Made by a program: the position numbers and the translations under genes. From Treponema sp. (lineage in GTDB: Bacteria > Spirochaetota > Spirochaetia > Treponematales > Breznakiellaceae), in contig JAISCR010000189.1 in assembly GCA_031265435.1 (NCBI GenBank), positions 1 to 37,695 on the forward strand: a DNA stretch of 37,695 nt. The letters run 5' to 3'. Under the pieces are notes generated by a model, which searched no databases, had not been told where the DNA came from, and worked only from the letters and a program-made list of their open reading frames with translations. Positions 16,871 to 23,707 of the stretch are shown piece after piece; within the stretch, counting starts at the first letter, position 1, and every line of letters starts with the position of its first letter.

Positions 16871-17803
16871 ATGCCGCGTCTCTTTGCCTTTGTGTTCTGT
16901 GTCTTCTTCCTCGGCTGTTCCGGCGGGAAAAACAGCGAGATGCCTCCCGAAGATTCAAGTCCCGTGTACCGGGACACCCTTCATCCTGATTATATTATCG
17001 AGGCCGGAAAGTATCCTCTCTGGTTTGAATTTTCCGCCGAAGGGCTCAGGGCCATTTCTTCACCCACAGAGGCTTCCCTGACGCCTTTTAAGCCCTGGCC
17101 TCTGGCCCGCCATGTCCTGAGTATCCTGAAACACGGCGGGGAACTGACGATGGTTATTAACCGGGAAGGGTTTATTGTTGTGTCTCCCGCGCCGGGCTTG
17201 AGTCCGGAATTCGTGCAGGCGGCTGGCCCTCTGTCTAAACCCGCAGAGGCCCTTGCCCTCTACCTCTGTACGGATCCTGAGTTCTGGGACTCCTACACGA
17301 CAGCGGCGGCCTTTATGTATCAGGGAAGCCCCGCGGCCCTGCTCTACCGGGATGATTTTTTTACCGAAAACACCGTTCCCGCCCCCCGGCCGCGTGTATG
17401 GACGCCGGATATTGTTTCTCACCGCCCCATCCCTCTGGCTGTCCCCGCGCTGGATGCCCTGTCTCCTTCCGAAGGCTGGGACATTGACTCCATGAGCCGG
17501 GGGGACGACGGCTACTGGTACTTCAGGGCGGTGAGGAAACCCGAACTCCAGCCTCTGATTCAGTTTTACAGATCAAAAGATCTGGAGACCGAAGCAGAGA
17601 CTTCATCCCAGGCTGAGTTCCGGAATTCCTTTACGCATGAAGCCGAAAATAGCGTCCCTGATCCCGGTTTGCCGCCTCTCCCTGCCGGCTTTGTCTATAC
17701 GGCAAAAGGCTTGAGCGGAGGAGTGGTAGTGGCAGCCTGGGAAGAACAGGAAGGTTTCAACATCGGAGCCGCCGGCCTGATGCTGGTGCTGCCTGAACGG
17801 TGA
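16871..17803 (+). CDS. Hypothetical lipoprotein
   Basis: A 310-residue protein of unknown function. MPRLFAFVFCVFFLGC is a short lipoprotein signal with lipobox FLGC. The mature part contains TMVINREGFIVVSPAPG and YTTAAAFMYQGSPAALLYRDDFF but no domain I can name. It shares orientation and general character with the preceding lipoprotein, so the pair may act together in the envelope. The initiation region has no clear ribosome site. Confidence 0.75.
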   Translation: MPRLFAFVFCVFFLGCSGGKNSEMPPEDSSPVYRDTLHPDYIIEAGKYPLWFEFSAEGLRAISSPTEASLTPFKPWPLARHVLSILKHGGELTMVINREGFIVVSPAPGLSPEFVQAAGPLSKPAEALALYLCTDPEFWDSYTTAAAFMYQGSPAALLYRDDFFTENTVPAPRPRVWTPDIVSHRPIPLAVPALDALSPSEGWDIDSMSRGDDGYWYFRAVRKPELQPLIQFYRSKDLETEAETSSQAEFRNSFTHEAENSVPDPGLPPLPAGFVYTAKGLSGGVVVAAWEEQEGFNIGAAGLMLVLPER

Positions 17804-17872
17804 CGATACAAAATTTTTTAACCGCAAAGAATAAGCATGATTTTATCATAGCTTCGTCTGATACCGGTTGAA

Positions 17873-18301
17873 CTATTCTCTATATTGTATAAGGGTTTCA
17901 ATGTCCAGTCCGGTAACCCGGGCAATCTGTTCAAGGGGCAAGCCTATGTTTATAAGTTCTTTGGCTACTTCACGCTTGTATTTGGCCTCCCATTTGGCAA
18001 TAAGTCCCGTCCGTTCAAGTACCTGTTCCAGTGTCAAATCACTCATCCGTATCGCCTCCTCTACCATTCCCACGTTCGCTCTCATTATCACATCTACATA
18101 CGCCTGTATCCGTGCTCCTTTCCCCGCTCTCGCTATCTCCCCCGTTATCCGCCGTATCCGCTCGACATTCAGTTCGTTGTCCAGATTCCTCAGCCACAGG
18201 TTCTCCCCTTCGGATAACTCCCGGCTGTCGATGATCTGGATGGGTATGATGTCTCCTGTCACAGTATAAATCCCCCTGCTCCGTTCTTCAACCGTACGCA
18301 T
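17873..18301 (-). pseudogene. C-terminal remnant of an Rpn-type nuclease/transposase
   Basis: A 142-residue frame that corresponds to the C-terminal half of the Rpn (PD-(D/E)XK) recombination-promoting nuclease/transposase family, as I recall it. The segments IPIQIIDSRELSEGENLWLRNL and LTLEQVLERTGLIAKWEAK, and the closing IGLPLEQIARVTGLDIETL, are family-typical. The N-terminal catalytic half is absent and a stop codon lies six codons upstream of the first ATG, so this is a decayed remnant. A 40-bp piece of its 3' end is found again at 27434-27473. Confidence 0.65.
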
Positions 18302-18407
18302 TGCGCCATAATTTTTCTAAGTGAAAAGGGGGGTGTGCGCCAAAATAAAAATCTAGGCGGAGGAATCGCCGCCGGACTTCTCGTCTATCGACAGCAATCT
18401 GGAAAAA

Positions 18408-18701
18408 TTGGAGAGCTTGATAGCCGATACGCTGAACACGAGCGAAGCGCTGACCGCGCAATTAGAGGACTTGAGTCTAACCTTGAACGAGAGAGAGCGG
18501 TTAATAGACGAGCAAGAGAACTTGTTGAGGGAGCTGCGGAAGGAGCTGGCCGGAATGTCAGAAACCTACAGGATGCTCTCCTCCTCATCAAGGAAATCAG
18601 AAGCCAGCTCAAGGTTCTGGAGGACTTTTACCATAGTCGGGATACCGGCGGCGGCTCTGATTAGCGGCCTCGCCGTGGGGATTGTGATGGGTGTGAGGTA
18701 A
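18408..18701 (+). CDS. Small coiled-coil protein with C-terminal membrane helix
   Basis: A 97-residue frame from a TTG codon. Residues 1-65 form a charged heptad-rich coiled coil (LEDLSLTLNERERLIDEQEN) and the C-terminus is a single hydrophobic helix (TIVGIPAAALISGLAVGIVM). The topology resembles small phage or mobile-element membrane proteins, but I cannot name a family. The frame stays open upstream to 18357 without ATG or a good ribosome site, so the 5' end may be damaged or start at TTG. An overlapping frame at 18335-18664 is less protein-like. Confidence 0.55.
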   Translation: MESLIADTLNTSEALTAQLEDLSLTLNERERLIDEQENLLRELRKELAGMSETYRMLSSSSRKSEASSRFWRTFTIVGIPAAALISGLAVGIVMGVR

Positions 18702-19039
18702 GGGATACTAAAGGAGGCATACACAAATGTAGCAGACAGAATTTGTACGAAAAAATCAGTAAATAATATAGTAATAAACTCTTTAAGAAATCAAGTTTAG
18801 GCTTGTTGTTTTTTATGCAACAATGATTCTGATGACAGGGATGGTGTCGGGTGAAGAAAATGTTTAGGAAGATGAGTATAAAGTAGGTTAGGTGAAATGG
18901 AGGCTAAATTGGTTGGGAAATTATTCGATAAAAAAATTTAAAATATTTATAAAATACGCTTGACAAATGTTAAAATTTATTGGTAAGATAATAAATGAAG
19001 TTGTTTGCTGGAAAAAATTAGTATAAAGTGAGGTTTATA
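18702..19039. other. AT-rich gap before the zinc-ribbon genes
   Basis: No gene is supported. The base composition falls sharply here compared with the left flank, which marks the beginning of the accessory region. The only recognisable item is the promoter at 18960-18989. Confidence 0.5.
18960..18989 (+). promoter_or_regulatory. Sigma-70-type promoter for the first zinc-ribbon gene
   Basis: TTGACA (18960-18965) and TAAGAT (18984-18989) are separated by 18 bp, with the gene start 50 bases downstream of the -10 element. Confidence 0.55.
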
Positions 19040-19681
19040 ATGGCCAGTAAGAAATTTAGCGGAGTAGAAGTCGGGAAAAACTATAAATGGGGGTTCATTT
19101 GTGAGCATTGTAACAAAAACGTTGAAAAAACGGGAAAAGTTGTAACTCATTTAGGAAAATATATTAAGAGTACATCCTATATTTATATGAGTAATGCTCA
19201 AAAAGAAGTATTATATTTACAAGCAAGAAATCAATTACCTTCAGAGTGTGATAAATTAATTACTCAATGGGCTAAAGGAGATTATCCTGTCCAAGTACTT
19301 GATGCCGGTAAATGTCCACATTGTAAAAAATATCAGCATTGGGATTCTAGTTTATCTAATTATAAAAGTTATTCTAAGGTAGGAAATTTTCTTAAAATGC
19401 TAATATCTTCTTTTGGTTATTCATGTTTTATTGCTGGAATAATTTGGTTTATTGGCGGGTTATTTTTTCAGTTATTTGAAAGTAGTAATTGGATTATATT
19501 GTCTACTATTTTATTGTTGCTTTTTTTTATTATAATTACAATTTGTAGAAAAATGCATAATAAAAAATTAGGAGAAAATTTAATTCAGTTAGAAACTAAA
19601 GAAAAAACTTTCCCAAGGCTTTTAAATTGGGAAGATGAATTTCATAATTTTATTAATATAAGTAATCCTACAGGTAGATAA
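19040..19681 (+). CDS. Zinc-ribbon membrane protein, unknown function
   Basis: A 213-residue protein. Two separated CxxC pairs, CEHC near residue 18 and CPHC near residue 92, could form one zinc ribbon. Two hydrophobic helices follow (FGYSCFIAGIIWFIGGLFF and IILSTILLLLFFIIITI), then a charged tail of about 45 residues. The ATG at 19040 is preferred over a GTG four codons earlier because of the adjacent GAGG. The coding sequence is much more AT-rich than the flanking chromosome, which suggests transfer. The next gene encodes a related CxxC...CPHC protein. I do not recognise the family. Confidence 0.75.
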   Translation: MASKKFSGVEVGKNYKWGFICEHCNKNVEKTGKVVTHLGKYIKSTSYIYMSNAQKEVLYLQARNQLPSECDKLITQWAKGDYPVQVLDAGKCPHCKKYQHWDSSLSNYKSYSKVGNFLKMLISSFGYSCFIAGIIWFIGGLFFQLFESSNWIILSTILLLLFFIIITICRKMHNKKLGENLIQLETKEKTFPRLLNWEDEFHNFINISNPTGR

Positions 19682-19694
19682 AATGGTGTACGCC

Positions 19695-19727
19695 CCACTT
19701 CGCATAACAGGCCTTTATGCGAAGTGG
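19695..19727 (+). repeat. Perfect 13-bp hairpin sharing the attC-like left end
   Basis: CCACTTCGCATAA and TTATGCGAAGTGG are perfect arms around CAGGCCT. The left half, including GCATAACAGGCC, equals the left end of the larger elements at 20446 and 21789. It reads as a collapsed element whose middle is deleted. A T-run at 19737-19743 would also let it act as a terminator. Confidence 0.6.
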
Positions 19728-19786
19728 AGGCTAAAGTTTTTTTAATAAATTGCCGAAATATATATTGGCATTAAGGGAGAATTAAA

Positions 19787-20422
19787 ATGGCATTATACGA
19801 TTCTGAATTTACTCAAGTAATAAATCATACAATTTCCTATGATTTTTTGTGTCAACAATGTAATGAAAAATCTGGAAAAATAGAAATACCAATGTATTTA
19901 ATTGCAAAAATAGTAAAAACAGGTAAAAATGCAAATTTTGGCGAAAATGATAAAAGTGATTTGAATAAATATGCAAAGTATTTATTAATTTCAGAATTGG
20001 CGAATATAAATTTGTATTCATACTTTAAAGAATATAAGCTTATTTTTGACAGATTGCTTATAGTATTGGTAGAAGCATTCTGTGATTATTATTTTGTTCA
20101 AAATGGTGTATATAATGAATCTTTAGAAAAGAACTTTGATACTTTAAAAAAGAATTACAATGTTTGTCCACATTGTGGCAATAAACAGATTTGGAGTACA
20201 AAGAAAAAATTATTTTCAAAAACTCCAACGATAATAGAAACTAAATATTTACCAAATTTTAATTTGGAATTATCAAATTTGGGTAGTGATTTACAAACAA
20301 TGTATAACGATTTCATTATACAAGTAGGCCAAAATATTAAGAATAGCAATTATTATAGTACAAATTGCCTTTGTCCTACAGTTGATTTAGATATGGTAAA
20401 AAAGTTCGTAAATAAGTCTTAA
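19787..20422 (+). CDS. Zinc-ribbon protein, unknown function
   Basis: A 211-residue soluble protein with CQQC near residue 22 and CPHC near residue 127, again two separated CxxC pairs that could make a zinc ribbon. No membrane helix is apparent, unlike its neighbour. A Cys-x-Cys lies near the C-terminus (TNCLCPTVDL). It has AAGGGAG before the ATG. The gene is very AT-rich, and it is followed within 25 bases by an attC-like element. The arrangement with the preceding gene suggests a functional pair or diverged relatives. Confidence 0.75.
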   Translation: MALYDSEFTQVINHTISYDFLCQQCNEKSGKIEIPMYLIAKIVKTGKNANFGENDKSDLNKYAKYLLISELANINLYSYFKEYKLIFDRLLIVLVEAFCDYYFVQNGVYNESLEKNFDTLKKNYNVCPHCGNKQIWSTKKKLFSKTPTIIETKYLPNFNLELSNLGSDLQTMYNDFIIQVGQNIKNSNYYSTNCLCPTVDLDMVKKFVNKS

Positions 20423-20445
20423 TTATTGTGGTACGCCCCCACTTC

Positions 20446-20640
20446 GCATAACAGGCCTGAATACGTTTTTTGTCCTGCAGGTCTTACCGGATCTTACGGC
20501 GGCTTGGGGTTCCGTTCGGCTAGGTCATTCGCCTACGGCTCATTCACACGCCTCACTTCACCCACATTTTGTCGGCTCTAAAAAATGCTATACATTTACT
20601 TATCCGGGCCGCCAAAACGTTGTAAACAGCCCGGAACGTC
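20446..20640 (+). repeat. attC-like element E1
   Basis: Starts GCATAACAGGCCTGAATACG and ends CAGCCCGGAACGTC; the two ends are imperfectly complementary. The inner right part carries CACATTTTGTCGGC and TTATCCGGGC. It shares both ends with E2 (21789-21979) and E3 (22796-22973) while the centre differs, the layout expected of integron attC sites. Its right core is GTC where GTT is expected. Confidence 0.6.
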
Positions 20641-20685
20641 TGTGCAATTGGTTTTGAATTTTTATGAAAAAACATAAAAAATATA

Positions 20686-20714
20686 TTGACATAGAAAAAA
20701 ACAGCCAATACTAT
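20686..20714 (+). promoter_or_regulatory. Promoter for the two-helix membrane protein gene
   Basis: TTGACA (20686-20691), a 17-bp spacer and TACTAT (20709-20714). Transcription would start near 20721, leaving a leader of about 180 bases before the ATG at 20905. Confidence 0.55.
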
Positions 20715-20794
20715 AGAGTAGGATGTATACCCTATAAATATTTGAGGTGGCATATTGACGTGGGGATAGAGAACAAAGGCAGGAAAGACTCGTA

Positions 20795-20850
20795 GGGGGT
20801 GCTGGTATCGACATTGATACCGAAACGAAGGCTTTACCCGCTTGAGCGGT
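20795..20850 (+). ncRNA. Structured leader with a tmRNA 5'-end-like motif
   Basis: GGGGGTGCTGGTATCGAC resembles the 5' end of tmRNA (consensus GGGG...GGTTTCGAC) with one substitution. GGTATC (20804-20809) pairs with GATACC (20816-20821), and ACCCGC-TTGA-GCGGTT follows. No tmRNA body, tag frame or 3' acceptor half is seen. It may be a tmRNA gene fragment left by an integration event, or simply a leader hairpin. Confidence 0.25.
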
Positions 20851-20904
20851 TAAACATAAAAATTTGTCGGCGGGACATAAAAACCGCAAAGGAGTGATTT
20901 GAAA

Positions 20905-21762
20905 ATGTTTGACACGATTGAACAAAAGGTCTTTTTTCCGGTGGTAAGAACGGCGGCGTTAATTTGCGGAACGGTCATTTTGGCGCTGGCGGTTTTCGGG
21001 TTTATTTTTGCCATTTTTTTTAATCCGGTCAAGGCAGGAAGAAAACCGCAGGAAATAACATACAAAATGCTGGAAAATGCTCTTAACCCGAAAAGGTCGG
21101 AAAACCCTGACATGGTTTTTAACGCGGAAACAGGAGAATTAAAAACATTGGTTTATCCTTCAAATGTTTCAGGGCTTTTCCCCGAATATGAAGAAGGGTC
21201 TGAAGATAATCCTGACCGTTTCTTTAATAAGGGTACATTGCTTAATTTGCTTAATCAACTGGAGACTTTTGAGAAAAAGCAGGATTTTTTGAATAACCTG
21301 TCAAAAGTAATCAATTCGGTAACAAATGGATACCCCAAAATCCAGAATGAATACCTTAACGGCCTGTCTGAAGAAGATAAAGAAAGGCTTAAAGAAAATA
21401 CCGACCGAATAGAGGCTTTTTCCGGGGTTATTGCTAAAATCTTCCCTAAAAAAATACAGGATGCCGTCAATAAACTTCCTGATGAAACGCGGGGTATTGG
21501 CAATATCGCGGCGTATAATGGGGTAAAAAATTACCTTGAAGCGTATGCCTACCTAAAAACTTCCGGCGATTCAGACTCCGACTCTATGGGCATTAAGAAA
21601 GCTCTCGCTCCCTATTTAGAATCCACGGGTAAAGCCGTCAACGGAATGGTCAAAGGCGCCATTTTATTCGGCGTGATTTCTCTTCTCTCAATATTTGTTT
21701 TAATAACACTTGTATTGTTATTAATATCTATTGAGAAAAATACAAGAAAAGAAACGGTATAA
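20905..21762 (+). CDS. Membrane protein with two helices flanking an outer domain
   Basis: A 285-residue protein of unknown function. An N-terminal membrane helix (AALICGTVILALAVFGFIFA) and a C-terminal one (LISI preceded by SIFVLITLVLL) enclose about 200 hydrophilic residues, predicted to lie outside the cytoplasmic membrane. The middle is rich in Glu, Lys and Asn, with helical stretches such as LSEEDKERLKENTDRIEAF. GGAG lies ten bases before the chosen ATG; a TTG two codons earlier is less likely. It is followed 26 bases later by the attC-like element E2, so it is a candidate cassette gene. Confidence 0.75.
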   Translation: MFDTIEQKVFFPVVRTAALICGTVILALAVFGFIFAIFFNPVKAGRKPQEITYKMLENALNPKRSENPDMVFNAETGELKTLVYPSNVSGLFPEYEEGSEDNPDRFFNKGTLLNLLNQLETFEKKQDFLNNLSKVINSVTNGYPKIQNEYLNGLSEEDKERLKENTDRIEAFSGVIAKIFPKKIQDAVNKLPDETRGIGNIAAYNGVKNYLEAYAYLKTSGDSDSDSMGIKKALAPYLESTGKAVNGMVKGAILFGVISLLSIFVLITLVLLLISIEKNTRKETV

Positions 21763-21788
21763 AAGGGAGTACTAGCAAAACCAACAGT

Positions 21789-21979
21789 GCATAACAGGCC
21801 TGTTTACGCTTTTTTGTCCTGCAGGCCTTACCGGGCCGGTAGGCGGCTCGGGCTACGAAAAACCGTAGTCAGGCTTGCGCCCTTTGCGGGTTTTTTCGCC
21901 ACCACATTTTGTCGGCCCTGCAAACACTACACATTTGTTTATCCGGGCTGGCAAAACGTCATATACAGTCCGGAACGTT
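21789..21979 (+). repeat. attC-like element E2
   Basis: The best-preserved member: left end GTGCATAACAGGCCTG (from 21787), right end CAGTCCGGAACGTT, followed by TTGTAC. The interior has its own hairpins (GGCTACGAAAAACCGTAG). It begins 26 bases after a stop codon, in the same orientation as E1 and E3. Confidence 0.65.
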
Positions 21980-22103
21980 TTGTACAACGATGGCTAAATT
22001 TTTAAGAAATTCACTTGGCAAAAAAACATTTTTTATCGATACTAAATTTATCTACAGAATATAGGTTCTGTAAAAATTTCTTGAAAAAGGACGGTTTTGG
22101 AAC

Positions 22104-22535
22104 ATGAAAAACAAATGGTTTGCGGTTCTTGGATTTCTTTTGGTTTTTGGGTTTATTCTGACCGGCTGTGATACCGGTACAGGTGGAACATCGGCCAGCA
22201 GCGGCAAAGTCAAAATAACTGACGGCACCAAGGGCAGCCCGGGCAGTCCTCACCTACAGAACGTAACTGTTCCTGCAGGTAGGGACAGTGGATTTGACAT
22301 AGCTGTTGAGCATATGGCACAACATGGGTGGGAATTTACGACAAGTGTAACGTGGTTCATTAACGGCGCTGCGATTGACTATACTAACGGAAGGGCAACA
22401 TTATACGATGCCGACTATACTGGTTTCGTATGGTATGGTATTCCGGTGAAAAATGGAGACAAGCTCAAGGCGTCATATACCTTCGATAACGGACAAACCG
22501 AAATATCGCCTGAAACCATCGTTACGGTGCAGTAA
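22104..22535 (+). CDS. Hypothetical lipoprotein
   Basis: A 143-residue protein of unknown function. MKNKWFAVLGFLLVFGFILTGC is a lipoprotein signal with lipobox LTGC; Cys22 begins the mature chain. A Gly/Ser/Thr linker leads to a probable beta-rich domain containing TTSVTWFINGAAIDY and YTFDNGQTEISPETIVTV, reminiscent of immunoglobulin-like surface modules. It lies between attC-like elements E2 and E3. The AAGGA site is somewhat far from the ATG. Confidence 0.75.
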   Translation: MKNKWFAVLGFLLVFGFILTGCDTGTGGTSASSGKVKITDGTKGSPGSPHLQNVTVPAGRDSGFDIAVEHMAQHGWEFTTSVTWFINGAAIDYTNGRATLYDADYTGFVWYGIPVKNGDKLKASYTFDNGQTEISPETIVTVQ

Positions 22536-22539
22536 ATTA

Positions 22540-22575
22540 GGTGGGTAGGGTGGGCCGGCGTCCCACCAACCCACC
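22540..22575 (+). terminator. G-rich stem-loop after the lipoprotein gene
   Basis: GGTGGGTAGGGTGGG pairs with CCCACCAACCCACC across a CCGGCGT loop, five bases past the stop. It is a strong stem without a following T-run. The gap from here to 22795 contains nothing else I can identify. Confidence 0.5.
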
Positions 22576-22795
22576 CTGTTGGGCGGGCAGTTTTATATAA
22601 AAAATCATATGCTTTGTTGAGTAAAATCGCTCGTATATCTATAAAAAATTCATCGTGTCTTTTTAGAAAATGATCCCTATGATTTTGGAAAATGAAACAC
22701 GTTATTTTTCAAAACCACGACGAGAAGGAATTTCGATAGTGTATAATACTTTATAACCTTTTATCATAATGGGGTAATGTAGATAATGGAGTACG

Positions 22796-22973
22796 GGCAC
22801 ATTGCAGGACTGTTTACGCATCGCCGCCAGTAGGCGATGCGGTCTCCGCAATGGCTAGGTCATTCCGCTACGCTCCATTCCCACGCCGTTGCTCCGGCAC
22901 ATTTTGTCCGCCCTGCAAATGCTGCGCATTTGCTTATTCGGGTGGCCAAAACATTGTAAACAGCTGGAACGTT
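22796..22973 (+). repeat. attC-like element E3
   Basis: The left end GGCACATTGCAGGACTG is degenerate relative to E1/E2 (TTGC in place of TAAC), but the right end is intact: GTAAACAGCTGGAACGTT followed by ATATGAC. The centre contains GCTAGGTCATTCCGCTACG, close to the matching part of E1. The conserved GTT at 22971 is exactly where homology to the aldo/keto reductase 3' region begins. Confidence 0.6.
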
Positions 22974-23108
22974 ATATGACGGTCCCTAAAATTGTGTCAA
23001 TCTCGGTCAGTTCCGTTTCACAGAAATTCAGGTTATTCCGGGCTTCCTGAATCTGCGCCAGGCCGGATGCTCCGATGACCGGAGATGTCATGACGGGACT
23101 GCGCAGGG
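22971..23108 (-). pseudogene. Duplicated 3' fragment of the aldo/keto reductase gene
   Basis: Bases 22971-23108 match 26337-26482 closely, the 3' end of the intact aldo/keto reductase gene, with one 9-bp in-frame deletion and scattered substitutions. It encodes only about the last 45 residues on the minus strand and has no start. It begins at the GTTATATGACGG shared by both loci and ends abruptly near CTGCGCAGG. Confidence 0.8.
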
Positions 23109-23173
23109 GCGCCTGGCGCCTTTTCGTTGACTGGGCCTTGCGCCATCCCCGTTTGATTCCTATACTCTACAGT

Positions 23174-23428
23174 GTGTCCACCAACTACCTGTTTCATGAT
23201 GCCGCGTTTAAACATGGAGTTTCGGAAACCGATATTCGCCGGGCTTTTGCGCGGCCTCTGTTTGACGGGCTGCTTGAGGATTATGACGACAAGTTTTTGC
23301 TCACCGGGTTTGATGCCCATGGTACTATGCTTGAAGTCATGTATAATTTTATCGATCCGGAAACCGTATACATCTTTCATGCGATGAAGTGCAGAAAAGC
23401 GTTTCGTATGCTACGGAACCAGGACTAG
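23174..23428 (+). CDS. Probable toxin of a toxin-antitoxin pair
   Basis: About 84 residues from a GTG start. YLFHDAAFKHGVSETDIRRAF, GFDAHGTMLEVMYNF and IFHAMKCRKAF match a small family of BrnT-like toxins usually starting a few residues before FH..A.KHG. The frame stays open upstream to 23075, but that part overlaps the aldo/keto reductase fragment and is not family-like, so GTG at 23174 is preferred. No ribosome site is evident there. The antitoxin-like gene follows after nine bases. Confidence 0.65.
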   Translation: MSTNYLFHDAAFKHGVSETDIRRAFARPLFDGLLEDYDDKFLLTGFDAHGTMLEVMYNFIDPETVYIFHAMKCRKAFRMLRNQD

Positions 23429-23437
23429 GAGAAGCAC

Positions 23438-23707
23438 ATGGCTATGATGACAGAAGAAGAAGCTGATGCCCTGGACGAACTGTTGACCAGGACAACACCC
23501 CGGGCAAACCCCTCGGTGCGTGGTGTAACGGCCCGGAAGGGCTTTACTATGATGACTGTGGACGATTGGTCCGCCGAATATATCACCGCCAAAGCCCTGG
23601 CTACCGGACAGTCGCCGGAGGAGATTATTCATACCCTGGTACATAACGCCATTGAAGATTCCTCAGGCGAAACGCAAAGCGTTTCGCCCTTTCACCCTAT
23701 TTCTTGA
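23438..23707 (+). CDS. Probable antitoxin partner
   Basis: An 89-residue acidic protein starting MAMMTEEEADALDELL with AGGAGAAG upstream of the ATG. The middle (MTVDDWSAEYITAKALATGQSPEEIIHTLV) looks like the short helical part found in antitoxins paired with this toxin type. Its end overlaps the convergent symporter gene by 11 bases, and the last residues (ETQSVSPFHPIS) are probably read-through into that region. Confidence 0.65.
   Translation: MAMMTEEEADALDELLTRTTPRANPSVRGVTARKGFTMMTVDDWSAEYITAKALATGQSPEEIIHTLVHNAIEDSSGETQSVSPFHPIS

Noticed and set aside
18335-18664. Overlapping 109-codon frame
   Set aside because: The alternative frame at 18408 has a clear coiled coil and membrane helix, whereas this one is Arg/Glu-rich low complexity.
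20795-20904. Complete tmRNA gene
   Set aside because: Only the 5' motif is present; no tag reading frame and no 3' tRNA-like half are found nearby.
23075-23173. N-terminal extension of the BrnT-like toxin
   Set aside because: The segment overlaps the duplicated reductase fragment and is not part of the toxin family.
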